Of a stretch of 15,759 nt of DNA, positions 7,668-14,718 are shown piece after piece. This DNA comes from CAYURR01 sp964446745 (GTDB lineage: Bacteria; Bacillota; Clostridia; Lachnospirales; WQUN01), in assembly GCA_964446745.1 (NCBI GenBank), contig CAYURR010000059.1:1-15759 (forward strand). The letters run 5' to 3'. Under the pieces are notes generated by a model. It saw nothing but the letters and a program-made list of their open reading frames with translations. It made no database searches and was not told the DNA's origin. Position 1 is the first letter of the stretch. Every line of letters begins with the position of its first letter. The translations under genes were made by a program, and so were the position numbers.

Positions 7668-8726
7668 ATGACAACGATCCTTTTGGTTGACGACAGCCCG
7701 TTGATACACAAGATAGTAAAACGCGCGCTGGGCGAACAATATAATGTGGTGTCTTATGTTTCTGCAAAGGATGCCGTCGATGCGTTAAACGAGATAAAAC
7801 CCGACCTTGTCCTTTTAGATGTTGAAATGCCGGAGATGGACGGTTTTGCCACAATCAAGCTGATGCTGCAAAACAAAATAACCGACGGTATTCCAATTAT
7901 ATTTCTTACAGCTAAAAACGATGTCGAATTCGAGTTTCAAGCTTTAGAGCTTGGCGCTGTCGACTATATAAACAAGCCGTTTGCGAATCCCCTACTTGTT
8001 AAACGCGTGGAGATTCATCTGGCCCATGCGATCCAAAAGAAGACACTATCCGAATATAACAATAACCTTACGCATATGGTCCGTGAGCAGACAAAAATAA
8101 TAAAAGAGCTACAATACGCCATCGTGTACACGCTGGCTGATCTCGTTGAGATGCGCGATAACACAACCGGCGGTCATGTCTTGCGTACACAGACATATTT
8201 TAAACTTATACTCGATTACCTTGACGATCATGATCTGTATCGTGACGAGCTCGAGCACGCTGACTATCATCAGATGATAGAGGCCTCTCAGCTGCATGAT
8301 ATCGGCAAGGTAGCTATACCCGACGCGATTTTACTAAAACCTGCAAGACTAACAGAAGATGAATTCGAAATTATGAAGACCCATACGACGATCGGGTATA
8401 ACGCTATATTAAAGGCAATGGAACTCACGAGTGAAAAGAATTTTTTGATGCACGCGGCAGAGGTTGCACTGTTGCATCATGAGAAATGGGATGGCACAGG
8501 ATATCCGAACGGTATATCGGGCACGTCTATACCGATATCTGCGCGCATAATGGCGATCGTGGATGTATATGATGCATTGGTGTCCGAACGCCCATACAAA
8601 AAGAAGATGACTCACGATGAGGCGATGCACATCCTCCGAAAGGGCAAGGCCACGCATTTCGATCCGATTTTGATAGAGGCGATCGAAGCGTTACAGTACA
8701 AGTTCGAAGAGATCAGTAAAGGATAA
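7668..8726 (+). CDS. Response regulator with HD-GYP domain (predicted cyclic-di-GMP phosphodiesterase)
   Basis: A 352-residue two-domain regulator. The receiver (1-120) is canonical: D8-D9, acceptor D51 in LLDVEMPEMDG, T81 and K103. A helical linker (about 121-150) leads to an HD-GYP domain with H170, the H210-D211 pair in LHDIGKVAIPDAILLKP, H239, HHEKWDGTGYP at 270-280 (H270, H271 and the GYP motif) and D299 in IVDVYDAL. The full metal-binding set and GYP motif predict an active phosphodiesterase that hydrolyses cyclic-di-GMP, probably on phosphorylation by CheA. It follows cheX by 10 bases, with a GAGGTG-type ribosome binding site overlapping the cheX stop. It is the only regulator in the operon with an enzymatic output other than CheB, so it is the best candidate for the pathway's effector. 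That CheA is its kinase is inferred from operon position. Confidence 0.93.
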   Translation: MTTILLVDDSPLIHKIVKRALGEQYNVVSYVSAKDAVDALNEIKPDLVLLDVEMPEMDGFATIKLMLQNKITDGIPIIFLTAKNDVEFEFQALELGAVDYINKPFANPLLVKRVEIHLAHAIQKKTLSEYNNNLTHMVREQTKIIKELQYAIVYTLADLVEMRDNTTGGHVLRTQTYFKLILDYLDDHDLYRDELEHADYHQMIEASQLHDIGKVAIPDAILLKPARLTEDEFEIMKTHTTIGYNAILKAMELTSEKNFLMHAAEVALLHHEKWDGTGYPNGISGTSIPISARIMAIVDVYDALVSERPYKKKMTHDEAMHILRKGKATHFDPILIEAIEALQYKFEEISKG

Positions 8727-8743
8727 ATATTGAGGATAAATAT
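8721..8743 (+). repeat. Direct repeat of GGATAAATAT at the HD-GYP/SRAP junction
   Basis: GGATAAATAT occurs at 8721-8730 and again at 8734-8743, a 13-base period. The first copy contains the stop codon of the upstream gene; the second supplies the GAGGAT ribosome binding site and spacer of the SRAP gene. It looks like a short tandem duplication that produced a gene boundary, though chance in AT-rich sequence is possible. Confidence 0.55.
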
Positions 8744-9319
8744 ATGTGCGGACAATTTGCGTTTTTTGATGATACCGATAACAGAGAAATTATTGAGATA
8801 TTAAACGAGATAAATAAAAGAAACCCTGACCTGATGCCAAAAATCGGTAATGTTATGCCATCCGAGCTGGCAATCGTGCTCGTTCGTGACGATGAGGGTA
8901 ATATCACACCTCGAGTACAGAGATTTGGATTTCCGCATTTCGAAAAAAAATCAGCACTTATAATAAACGCACGCTCGGAGACTGCAACACAAAAGCCGAT
9001 GTTTGCGCGATCGGCACGCAATATGCGCTGCGCAGTCGTCGCTAGCGGCTACTACGAATGGAGCAAGAAACCAAAGCAAAAATACTATATAAACAAAGCC
9101 CAGCAAATACCTTTGTATTTTGCCGGGCTTTATAACAATGACAATAAATTCGTGATTGTAACGCGTGACGCCAGTGAACAGATTCAAGCCATCCATAATC
9201 GCATGCCGGTAATAATGGACCGTGAGATGATGAGTTCTTACCTGCTCGATACCGATGCGGCCATGTCTATCCTAAGATTTCCTCCCCAACCGCACCTTTT
9301 AATATCTGCTGTTTCTTAA
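8744..9319 (+). CDS. SRAP-domain protein (HMCES/YedK-like abasic-site shield)
   Basis: SRAP proteins bind abasic sites in single-stranded DNA and form a covalent thiazolidine link through Cys2, protecting the site from cleavage. The 191-residue protein has the signature set: Cys2 exposed after Met removal (MCGQF), N75 in INARSET, E105 in SGYYEW and H151 in IHNRMPVIM. FGFPHF replaces the common WGFPGF. The start is fixed by the need for Cys at position 2 and is supported by GAGGAT at 8732-8737. The gene follows the chemosensory operon by 17 bases with no terminator visible, so it may be read from the same transcript, although no functional link to chemosensing is known. Its last 53 bases overlap the convergent gene on the other strand. 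The C-terminus is short but still resembles the clostridial form. Confidence 0.92.
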   Translation: MCGQFAFFDDTDNREIIEILNEINKRNPDLMPKIGNVMPSELAIVLVRDDEGNITPRVQRFGFPHFEKKSALIINARSETATQKPMFARSARNMRCAVVASGYYEWSKKPKQKYYINKAQQIPLYFAGLYNNDNKFVIVTRDASEQIQAIHNRMPVIMDREMMSSYLLDTDAAMSILRFPPQPHLLISAVS

Positions 9320-10754
9320 GATGATACAGCAGATTGCTGTCCAGCTCCCCGTCTGCTACCATCTTGTCTAAGATACTGAACGCCTTCTCGATCGGCATGG
9401 GTTTTTTATACGGGCGATCCTTCGCAGTCAGAGCATCAAACACGTCCATCATCGATATAATACGTGTCGCGGTAGGCAGCTCCTCTGCCTTGCGCTTATG
9501 AGGATATCCCCTGCCGTTTAGTTTTTCATGATGCGTCGACGCGAAATATGCTACGTCCTTGTAATCGCTAGTAAACGGTATCTTACTGAGCAGGCGTTCC
9601 GTTATCACGACATGCTCCTCCATGATCTGACGTTCCTCACGCGTGAGCGTGCCGTATTTTAACGATAGGCTGTTCACCTCATTTTCTGTAAGCCACTGCA
9701 TCTCCTGCCCATCGTCCCTAACCGTAATAGTCTCGCCGAACCCACGTATCATATCCACTTCCTCGTCGGTCAGCACTGCTCCTGAATCCGACTTTTCAAA
9801 GAGAGCGCGTGCAGATTTTATCTTATCGGATAATGCCTCCCATTCCTCGTCTGTGTACACACCTGCCAGATACTTCGCCTTTTCCGCATAAAAGATCGTA
9901 TCAAATCTCATGGAAACAACGGTGGCATTATCGCCAAGCCTCGTCGCCTTGTCCATGATCTGCAAAGGGGTGATGATCTTGCCTACATCATGGAGCCATG
10001 CGGCCATTACGACCTGTTCCTTGTCTTCAGATGTAAATGCCTCCGAAAATTCATTTTCATTATACTTCTCATTTAAGTAATCAATAAATTCTTCTGTAAA
10101 GCGCGCAACGTTGCGTGTATGATTCGCGTTGTAATGGCTTCGTTCATCTATTGCAGTCGCGAGCACCTCTACGAGAGAATTGAACAACTGCTTGATATTG
10201 CGCATATAGTTCATATTCGTGACTGCTATAGCCGCCTGCGATGCCACGGAGCGGAATATCAATTCATACTTCGGATCAAAGGCTATGACTGTGCCATCCT
10301 TGTCTATCGCATTTATGAGCTGTACAACGCCGACGATCTCACCGCGATTGTTTTCCAGCGGGATCACGAGCATGGACTGAGTGCGATACCCAGTCATCTG
10401 GTCATAACGTTTTGTCCCCGAGAAGTCGAATTTGTCTGATGTATAGGCATCCTTAATGTTTACAAGCTCTTTATGTATGACTACGTACGAACTGACAAAT
10501 CGTTCTTCAAGTGGAACCGGGGGTAGTGTGACCGGCTCGTCTTCTCCGCCCTGATATGACTTCATCGTGTGGTTACGCATGATCTTGAAGTTCAGTTGAC
10601 CGTTCTCATATGTATACAATGTGCCCGCGTCGCAATTTGTTATTAGCATTGCTTCGGTGATAATCGCGTCGAGTAGCTTTGGCATGTTTCGCTGCGCTGA
10701 TAGCAATATACCTATCTGCAGAACCCTTAAAATATCCTCTGAAATCCCCTGCAT
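9267..10754 (-). CDS. GAF-HD-GYP protein (predicted cyclic-di-GMP phosphodiesterase)
   Basis: A 495-residue soluble sensor-enzyme. A GAF domain (about 15-185) may bind a small ligand such as a nucleotide or respond to redox; the ligand is unknown. The HD-GYP domain follows with H212, H255-D256 in WLHDVGKIITPLQIMDK, H381, H408-H409-E410 and GYP at 416-418 in HHEKLNGRGYP, and D437 in MMDVFDAL. All metal and motif residues are present, so hydrolysis of cyclic-di-GMP is predicted. The spacing from the HD pair to the next metal His is 125 residues, against 28 in the HD-GYP regulator at 7668-8726, so an insert of about 97 residues, largely charged and helical, sits inside the catalytic domain. I believe this insert occurs in a known subfamily. 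The start overlaps the stop of the upstream metallohydrolase by one base, with GAAGGTGG upstream. Confidence 0.92.
   Translation of the reverse strand: MQGISEDILRVLQIGILLSAQRNMPKLLDAIITEAMLITNCDAGTLYTYENGQLNFKIMRNHTMKSYQGGEDEPVTLPPVPLEERFVSSYVVIHKELVNIKDAYTSDKFDFSGTKRYDQMTGYRTQSMLVIPLENNRGEIVGVVQLINAIDKDGTVIAFDPKYELIFRSVASQAAIAVTNMNYMRNIKQLFNSLVEVLATAIDERSHYNANHTRNVARFTEEFIDYLNEKYNENEFSEAFTSEDKEQVVMAAWLHDVGKIITPLQIMDKATRLGDNATVVSMRFDTIFYAEKAKYLAGVYTDEEWEALSDKIKSARALFEKSDSGAVLTDEEVDMIRGFGETITVRDDGQEMQWLTENEVNSLSLKYGTLTREERQIMEEHVVITERLLSKIPFTSDYKDVAYFASTHHEKLNGRGYPHKRKAEELPTATRIISMMDVFDALTAKDRPYKKPMPIEKAFSILDKMVADGELDSNLLYHLKKQQILKGAVGEEILG
9304..9334. repeat. Perfect 9-bp inverted repeat at the convergent gene overlap
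   Basis: ATCTGCTGT (9304-9312) and ACAGCAGAT (9326-9334) are exact inverted copies around a 13-base loop that holds the SRAP stop codon. The right arm can alternatively pair with TGCTGT at 9335-9340, giving two mutually exclusive hairpins. Neither strand has a T-tract after the stem, so it is not a classical intrinsic terminator. It lies within the coding end of the GAF-HD-GYP gene and could be chance. Confidence 0.5.
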
Positions 10755-11572
10755 TAAATAACCACCTTCATGAAGTCACGCGCAAACACGAGACCTTTCA
10801 TCTGCTGTTGCGCGGCGCGTTCGCGGTCGGACAGCTCCGAATCGCTCAGCGTTGGATTATGATGCGTTATATACAGCCTATCGATACCGGCAGCCTGTGC
10901 AAGTGTTATGCCATCGGTAACTGTAGAATGCCCCCAGCCTTTCACAAAGTCAAATTGGTTATAGAAATAGCCATCATATAAAAGAATGTCGCAGTCTCTG
11001 ATAAATCCCACTACCTCATTAATATCAATCTGATCGTGTTCGTAATCAACAAGATATACGATGCGCTTTCCATTTACCTCGATAACGAACGCAGTGCAGA
11101 GGTTCGGATGCGCTGATAGTTTTGTGTGGATCAAAAACCCATGCCAACGAACGCTATCACCCTGTTCAACCGTCTTGTATTGGATGTCCTCGCGAAATAC
11201 ATTGATACCCATCGGCAGGTATGGCGGAGACATAAGCCCGCTTATTTGATCACGAACGCTTTTACCCAAGCGTGAACAGGAGTATATACTAATATTGCAG
11301 GCTGCCAAATCATACATGCAGTTTAGAAACGGTAGACCGATGATATGATCATAATGCATGTGAGATATACAGATAGCAATATCAGTGATCCGACCTTGTT
11401 TAATGCCGGGAAATTTGTTTGCATATGTGATGCCGGACCCCGCATCCAAGAATAACAACTTGTTGCCAGAACCTATACAAACACTCGAGGTATTGCCTCC
11501 GAATTCCCTGCGGTCATCAGCCGAAACCGGGTACGATCCGCATGTGCCTAAAAATACAATAAAATCACTCAT
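10754..11572 (-). CDS. Metallo-beta-lactamase-fold hydrolase (RNase Z/PhnP-like superfamily)
   Basis: A 272-residue cytoplasmic protein with no signal peptide. The metal-site motifs are HMHYDH (H71, H73, D75, H76), H155 in SAHPN, D176 in LVDYEHD and H237 in ITHHNP; H215 lies in GWGHST. An N-terminal FLGTCGS and GGNTSS pattern is typical of the RNase Z/PhnP-like branch, which includes phosphodiesterases acting on cyclic nucleotides, RNA or phosphonate products. The substrate cannot be fixed from sequence. It starts one base after the htrA-like stop with only a weak ribosome binding site, so translation is probably coupled, and it overlaps the GAF-HD-GYP start by one base. Sitting directly before a predicted cyclic-di-GMP phosphodiesterase, a role in nucleotide-signal breakdown is a reasonable guess. 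It is too short for a tRNA-processing RNase Z, so I do not call it rnz. Confidence 0.87.
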   Translation of the reverse strand: MSDFIVFLGTCGSYPVSADDRREFGGNTSSVCIGSGNKLLFLDAGSGITYANKFPGIKQGRITDIAICISHMHYDHIIGLPFLNCMYDLAACNISIYSCSRLGKSVRDQISGLMSPPYLPMGINVFREDIQYKTVEQGDSVRWHGFLIHTKLSAHPNLCTAFVIEVNGKRIVYLVDYEHDQIDINEVVGFIRDCDILLYDGYFYNQFDFVKGWGHSTVTDGITLAQAAGIDRLYITHHNPTLSDSELSDRERAAQQQMKGLVFARDFMKVVI

Positions 11573-11573
11573 A

Positions 11574-12911
11574 TCAAAACATGCTCGTCTTGTCGCCTAT
11601 TATTGCCTTCACAGTCATCTTATTCTTTCCGTTTCGTAATATGTTTATCTCGACCGTATCGCCTATATTGCACTTGCCGACCTCCTCGATGAGCGCATCC
11701 ATCGTCAGTATCGGCGTACCGTTAAAGCTCATTATAATATCGGTCTGCTTCAATCCTGCCTTTTCAGCCGCCGAATTCGGTGTGACCTGTTGAATATAAA
11801 CACCGAGCCCCGGGATGCCGTAGGCCTCGGCCATCTCTTCTGTGATCTCTTTACCACCCACACCCAGAAACGGTTGTGGCTTTTGCTGCATAAGGCCATC
11901 TAGTATCGGCTTTGCGACGGATGATGCTATGCTGTAGCCCATGCCCTCAATACTCGTCTGCGAAAGCTTTGCGGTGTTGATGCCTATAACCTCGCCTTTT
12001 GTATTAATCAACGCTCCGCCACTGTTACCTGGATTTATCGCAGCGTCTGTCTGTATCATACCGAGCATCTTGTCGCTTACCGGTATCTTTTTATCCACCG
12101 CACTCACGATGCCCATCGTGGCCGTATTGCCTTCGCCGAGCACATTGCCTATCGCGAGCACGATATCACCTACACGCATCCTTGATGAATCCCCAAAGGT
12201 TGCAATCGTTATTTTATTTACACCGGCTCTTTTTATGTCTTCCTTTGATATCGATATCACAGCGAGATCGGCCTCCGCATCACTGCCGACAGATTTTGCG
12301 GATATCTCACCGCTGCCTGTTATCGATACCGTGACCTTGCTCGCGTCCTTTACGACATGGTAGTTTGTCGCTATGTATACAGTCGTATCATTTTGTCCGT
12401 AGATGATGCCTGAACCTGAACCCGGTGTTTCCTCCGATATACGGAAGTAACTGCCCGAACCTGGCATCGTTGTATTGATAGACACGACACAAGGGTCCAC
12501 CTTATCAATCACCGTAGAGAATGACGCGATGCCTGTTTCACCGACTTGTATGCTTTGAACCGGTGTGACAGGATTGGGCTCCGGTACACTGACATCGACC
12601 TGAAGCTCTGCATATGTGCTCCGATAGGGTTCACCGGTGATGACCGGTATAACGAAACGCTCTGCTACAGGTATCCCTATGCCGACACCTAAGCCCAGCG
12701 TCGATGTACCCAGTGTACATATCAAAAGTGTCGCGACCAATCCGCGCGAGATACTCGGAGCGCGTGAGTGCCCTCTCCTAAGCGATAGCATCTGAGCCTC
12801 CGCTAAGCGATTTTCTTCGACCCTTCTGCGTTCCTCATCCATTCTATATATGATTTTACTAACCTCGTCTTCAACGATGTCATACGCGCTATGCGGTCTG
12901 ACATTGTCCAT
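11574..12911 (-). CDS. htrA: Membrane-anchored HtrA/DegP-type serine protease with PDZ domain
   Basis: A quality-control serine protease working on the outer face of the membrane. With the start chosen here it has 445 residues: a charged cytoplasmic N-terminus of about 54 residues rich in Glu and Arg, one membrane segment at about 55-82, a Pro/Val-rich linker, a trypsin-like domain with the triad H185 (TNYHVV), D215 (EADLAV) and S297 (NPGNSGGAL), and one C-terminal PDZ domain at about 348-440. This is the usual Firmicute HtrA layout. An in-frame ATG at 12950 would add 13 residues but has no ribosome binding site; the ATG at 12911 has AAGGGG eight bases upstream. It is the first gene of the leftward operon; the metallohydrolase starts one base after its stop. 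Regulation by envelope stress is typical of the family, but no operator is recognised here. Confidence 0.92.
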   Translation of the reverse strand: MDNVRPHSAYDIVEDEVSKIIYRMDEERRRVEENRLAEAQMLSLRRGHSRAPSISRGLVATLLICTLGTSTLGLGVGIGIPVAERFVIPVITGEPYRSTYAELQVDVSVPEPNPVTPVQSIQVGETGIASFSTVIDKVDPCVVSINTTMPGSGSYFRISEETPGSGSGIIYGQNDTTVYIATNYHVVKDASKVTVSITGSGEISAKSVGSDAEADLAVISISKEDIKRAGVNKITIATFGDSSRMRVGDIVLAIGNVLGEGNTATMGIVSAVDKKIPVSDKMLGMIQTDAAINPGNSGGALINTKGEVIGINTAKLSQTSIEGMGYSIASSVAKPILDGLMQQKPQPFLGVGGKEITEEMAEAYGIPGLGVYIQQVTPNSAAEKAGLKQTDIIMSFNGTPILTMDALIEEVGKCNIGDTVEINILRNGKNKMTVKAIIGDKTSMF

Positions 12912-12919
12912 ATCCTCAA

Positions 12920-12925
12920 CCCCTT
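12920..12925 (-). promoter_or_regulatory. Ribosome binding site deciding the htrA start
   Basis: On the minus strand this reads AAGGGG and lies eight bases before the ATG at 12911. No comparable purine-rich site precedes the alternative in-frame ATG at 12950, which is why the shorter protein is preferred. Confidence 0.6.
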
Positions 12926-12986
12926 CCTCAACTATATGTATTGTAACCATTAAAGTGAATCATTTCAAGATAGATTCTCAAGACCA

Positions 12987-13015
12987 TTGTATAATCCATT
13001 TCAAAATGCTATACT
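12987..13015 (+). promoter_or_regulatory. Candidate extended -10 promoter for the nifS-nifU-mnmA operon
   Basis: TGCTATACT at 13007-13015 is an extended -10 (TGn plus TATACT, five of six to consensus). TTGTAT at 12987-12992 stands 17 bases upstream of it and matches the TTG part of a -35. Transcription would begin near 13022, leaving a leader of about 60 bases. A perfect TATAAT at 12990-12995 is an alternative but has no good -35 partner. The whole 172-base divergent region (12912-13083) is AT-rich and must also hold the htrA promoter, which I cannot place with confidence. Confidence 0.45.
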
Positions 13016-13035
13016 AAATTTAGCTCAATGCTATA
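13005..13035 (+). repeat. Direct repeats of AATGCTATA in the divergent promoter region
   Basis: AATGCTATA occurs at 13005-13013 and 13027-13035, 22 bases apart, about two turns of the helix. The first overlaps the candidate extended -10. CATTTCAA is also repeated (12961-12968, 12997-13004), and an 8-bp palindrome, TGTTAACA, follows at 13038-13045. They may be regulator sites; no known operator was recognised. Confidence 0.4.
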
Positions 13036-13083
13036 TCTGTTAACATAGATTTAATTTAAAGGGTTTTGAAAGGATTTTTATAG

Positions 13084-14238
13084 ATGATTTATTTTGACAA
13101 CGCGGCGACTACACGCGTACACGATGATGTGTTCGACACGATGTTGCCGTTTCTCAAGGACGAATTCGGCAATCCCTCAAGCGTCTATTCAATAGCTAGA
13201 CGAAACAAGAAGGCGATTGACCGTTCACGTGAGCAGGTTGCCGCACTCATCGGCGCAGAGCCCGGTGAGATATACTTTACCGGCAGCGGCACAGAGTCCG
13301 ACAACTGGGCTATTAAGTGTGTATGTGAGCAGCACCAAAAAAAGGGCAAGCATATCATCACCTCTGCAATCGAGCATCACGCGGTGCTGCATACCTGCCA
13401 ATACCTTCAAAAGAAGGGTTATGAGGTTACCTATTTGCCTGTAGACAGCGAAGGTAAAGTGGATCCGGCGGCGGTCAAAAACGCGATACGCCCGGATACC
13501 GTTTTAATAACAATAATGTTCGCGAACAATGAGATCGGTACGATACAGCCGATCGCTGAGATCGGTTCAATCGCGCACGAACACAATGTACTGTTTCATA
13601 CTGACGCGGTGCAGGCCGTCGGTCATATCCCGGTCGATGTCTCGGCTATGAACATCGATCTGCTGTCATTATCAGGGCACAAAATTAACTGCCCGAAGGG
13701 CATCGGTGCATTATATATGAAAAAGAATGTGCGCCTTATACCGTTTATTCATGGCGGCGCACAGGAGCGCGACAGACGCGCGGGCACGGAGAATGTGCCA
13801 TACATCGTGGCCATCGGCAAGGCCGCCGAGATCGCGAAAGCCGAAATGGATCATGAATGTCGTCGCATCACAGAGTTGCGTGATTATATGATCGACGGGA
13901 TACTAAAGATCCCGCATACACGCCTAAACGGCTCCAAAACCGCACGCTTACCGGGTAATGTAAATGTTTCGTTTGAATATATAGAGGGCGAATCGTTATT
14001 ATTGATGCTTGATATGAAGGGTATATGCGCATCCTCGGGCTCGGCGTGTACATCGGGTTCACTGGATCCGTCGCATGTGCTGTTATCAATAGGTTTGCCG
14101 CATGAGATCGCTCACGGCTCATTGCGTCTGACACTCGGACGATATAATACAAAGCATGAAGTAGATACATTACTCGCAGAGCTACCGCCTATCGTTACGC
14201 GGCTGCGCGAGATGTCACCGTTATACGACGGTAAATAA
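13084..14238 (+). CDS. nifS: NifS/IscS-like cysteine desulfurase
   Basis: A pyridoxal-phosphate enzyme that converts cysteine to alanine and holds the released sulfur as a persulfide for Fe-S clusters and thiolated tRNA. The 384-residue protein has the class V aminotransferase pattern: N-terminal YFDNAATT, the EHHA motif whose histidine stacks on the cofactor (98-99), D174 in HTDAVQ, cofactor-binding K200 in SLSGHKINCPKGIG, RRAGTEN (231-237) and the persulfide-forming C322 in SSGSACTSG, on the loop typical of group I (NifS/IscS) enzymes. AAAGGA at 13069-13074 lies nine bases before the ATG. It leads the operon, followed by the scaffold and MnmA, so it probably feeds sulfur to both. The symbols nifS and iscS are both used for such genes; there is no sign of nitrogen fixation here. 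Confidence 0.95.
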   Translation: MIYFDNAATTRVHDDVFDTMLPFLKDEFGNPSSVYSIARRNKKAIDRSREQVAALIGAEPGEIYFTGSGTESDNWAIKCVCEQHQKKGKHIITSAIEHHAVLHTCQYLQKKGYEVTYLPVDSEGKVDPAAVKNAIRPDTVLITIMFANNEIGTIQPIAEIGSIAHEHNVLFHTDAVQAVGHIPVDVSAMNIDLLSLSGHKINCPKGIGALYMKKNVRLIPFIHGGAQERDRRAGTENVPYIVAIGKAAEIAKAEMDHECRRITELRDYMIDGILKIPHTRLNGSKTARLPGNVNVSFEYIEGESLLLMLDMKGICASSGSACTSGSLDPSHVLLSIGLPHEIAHGSLRLTLGRYNTKHEVDTLLAELPPIVTRLREMSPLYDGK

Positions 14239-14244
14239 ATATAT

Positions 14245-14258
14245 GGGCTAAATAGCCC
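14245..14258 (+). other. Small hairpin in the nifS-nifU spacer
   Basis: GGGCTA and TAGCCC are exact inverted copies separated by two bases, realistically a five-pair stem with a four-base loop, starting six bases after the nifS stop. No T-tract follows, so it is not a proper terminator. It may be an mRNA-stability or weak attenuation element between the two genes. Confidence 0.4.
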
Positions 14259-14286
14259 CAAAAGTTTTCACACGGAGGATAAACAC

Positions 14287-14718
14287 ATGGAATACAGCGA
14301 AAAGGTCATAGATCATTTCACAAACCCCCGCAATGTCGGGGAGATAGATAATGCCGACGGCGTAGGAACAGTCGGCAATGCACGTTGCGGCGATATCATG
14401 AAGGTCTCGTTAAAGATCGAGGATGGTGTCGTTATGGACGCAAAATTCAAGACATTTGGATGCGGCGCGGCTATCGCAACGTCAAGCATGGCGACCGAGA
14501 TGATAAAGGGAAAGACGATTCAAGAAGCCGTAAAGATCACAAATAAGGCCGTCATGGAGGCACTGGACGGGCTGCCAACCGTAAAGGTACATTGCTCGTG
14601 CCTGGCCGAGGAAGCACTTCACGCTGCACTCTGGGACTATGCACAGAAGAACGGGATCACGATCGAGGGTGTTAAGCCTCCTGTCCCACATGAGGACGAG
14701 ACCGAGGTCAATGAATGA
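14287..14718 (+). CDS. nifU: NifU/IscU-type iron-sulfur cluster assembly scaffold
   Basis: A 143-residue scaffold on which Fe-S clusters are built from sulfur delivered by the desulfurase. The three cluster-ligand cysteines are C34 in NARCGD (with D36), C59 in FGCGAA and C103 in HCSCLAEEAL; an extra cysteine, C105, sits beside the last. It is the single-domain N-terminal NifU (IscU-like) type and lacks the ferredoxin-like and Nfu domains of full NifU. The start has a strong GGAGGAT at 14274-14280, six bases before the ATG, so it is well translated within the operon, and its stop overlaps the mnmA start by four bases (ATGA). The His before C103 fits IscU/NifU more than SufU, which normally carries an insertion and a different C-terminus. 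Confidence 0.94.
   Translation: MEYSEKVIDHFTNPRNVGEIDNADGVGTVGNARCGDIMKVSLKIEDGVVMDAKFKTFGCGAAIATSSMATEMIKGKTIQEAVKITNKAVMEALDGLPTVKVHCSCLAEEALHAALWDYAQKNGITIEGVKPPVPHEDETEVNE

Noticed and set aside
9267..9319. Frameshift or assembly error causing the SRAP/GAF-HD-GYP overlap
   Set aside because: Both proteins keep family-like C-termini and all catalytic residues, so a real overlap is simpler.
10754..11572. tRNA-processing RNase Z
   Set aside because: The fold and metal motifs match the superfamily, but the protein is short, shows no tRNA-binding flexible arm that I can see, and sits in a signalling-type operon.
11941..12363. Open frame of 140 codons on the plus strand opposite htrA
   Set aside because: It is antisense to the protease catalytic domain, and its low-complexity Ser/Pro/Ile composition is that of a shadow frame.
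12912..12950. Upstream ATG of htrA at 12950
   Set aside because: No ribosome binding site precedes it; the in-frame ATG at 12911 has AAGGGG at a good distance.
12990..12995. Perfect TATAAT as the main promoter -10
   Set aside because: No reasonable -35 lies 16-18 bases upstream; the extended -10 at 13007-13015 has both a TGn and a TTG-type -35 at 17 bases.
14245..14270. Intrinsic terminator after nifS
   Set aside because: The stem is only five to six pairs with a tiny loop and no T-tract follows; nifU has a strong ribosome binding site and belongs to the same operon.
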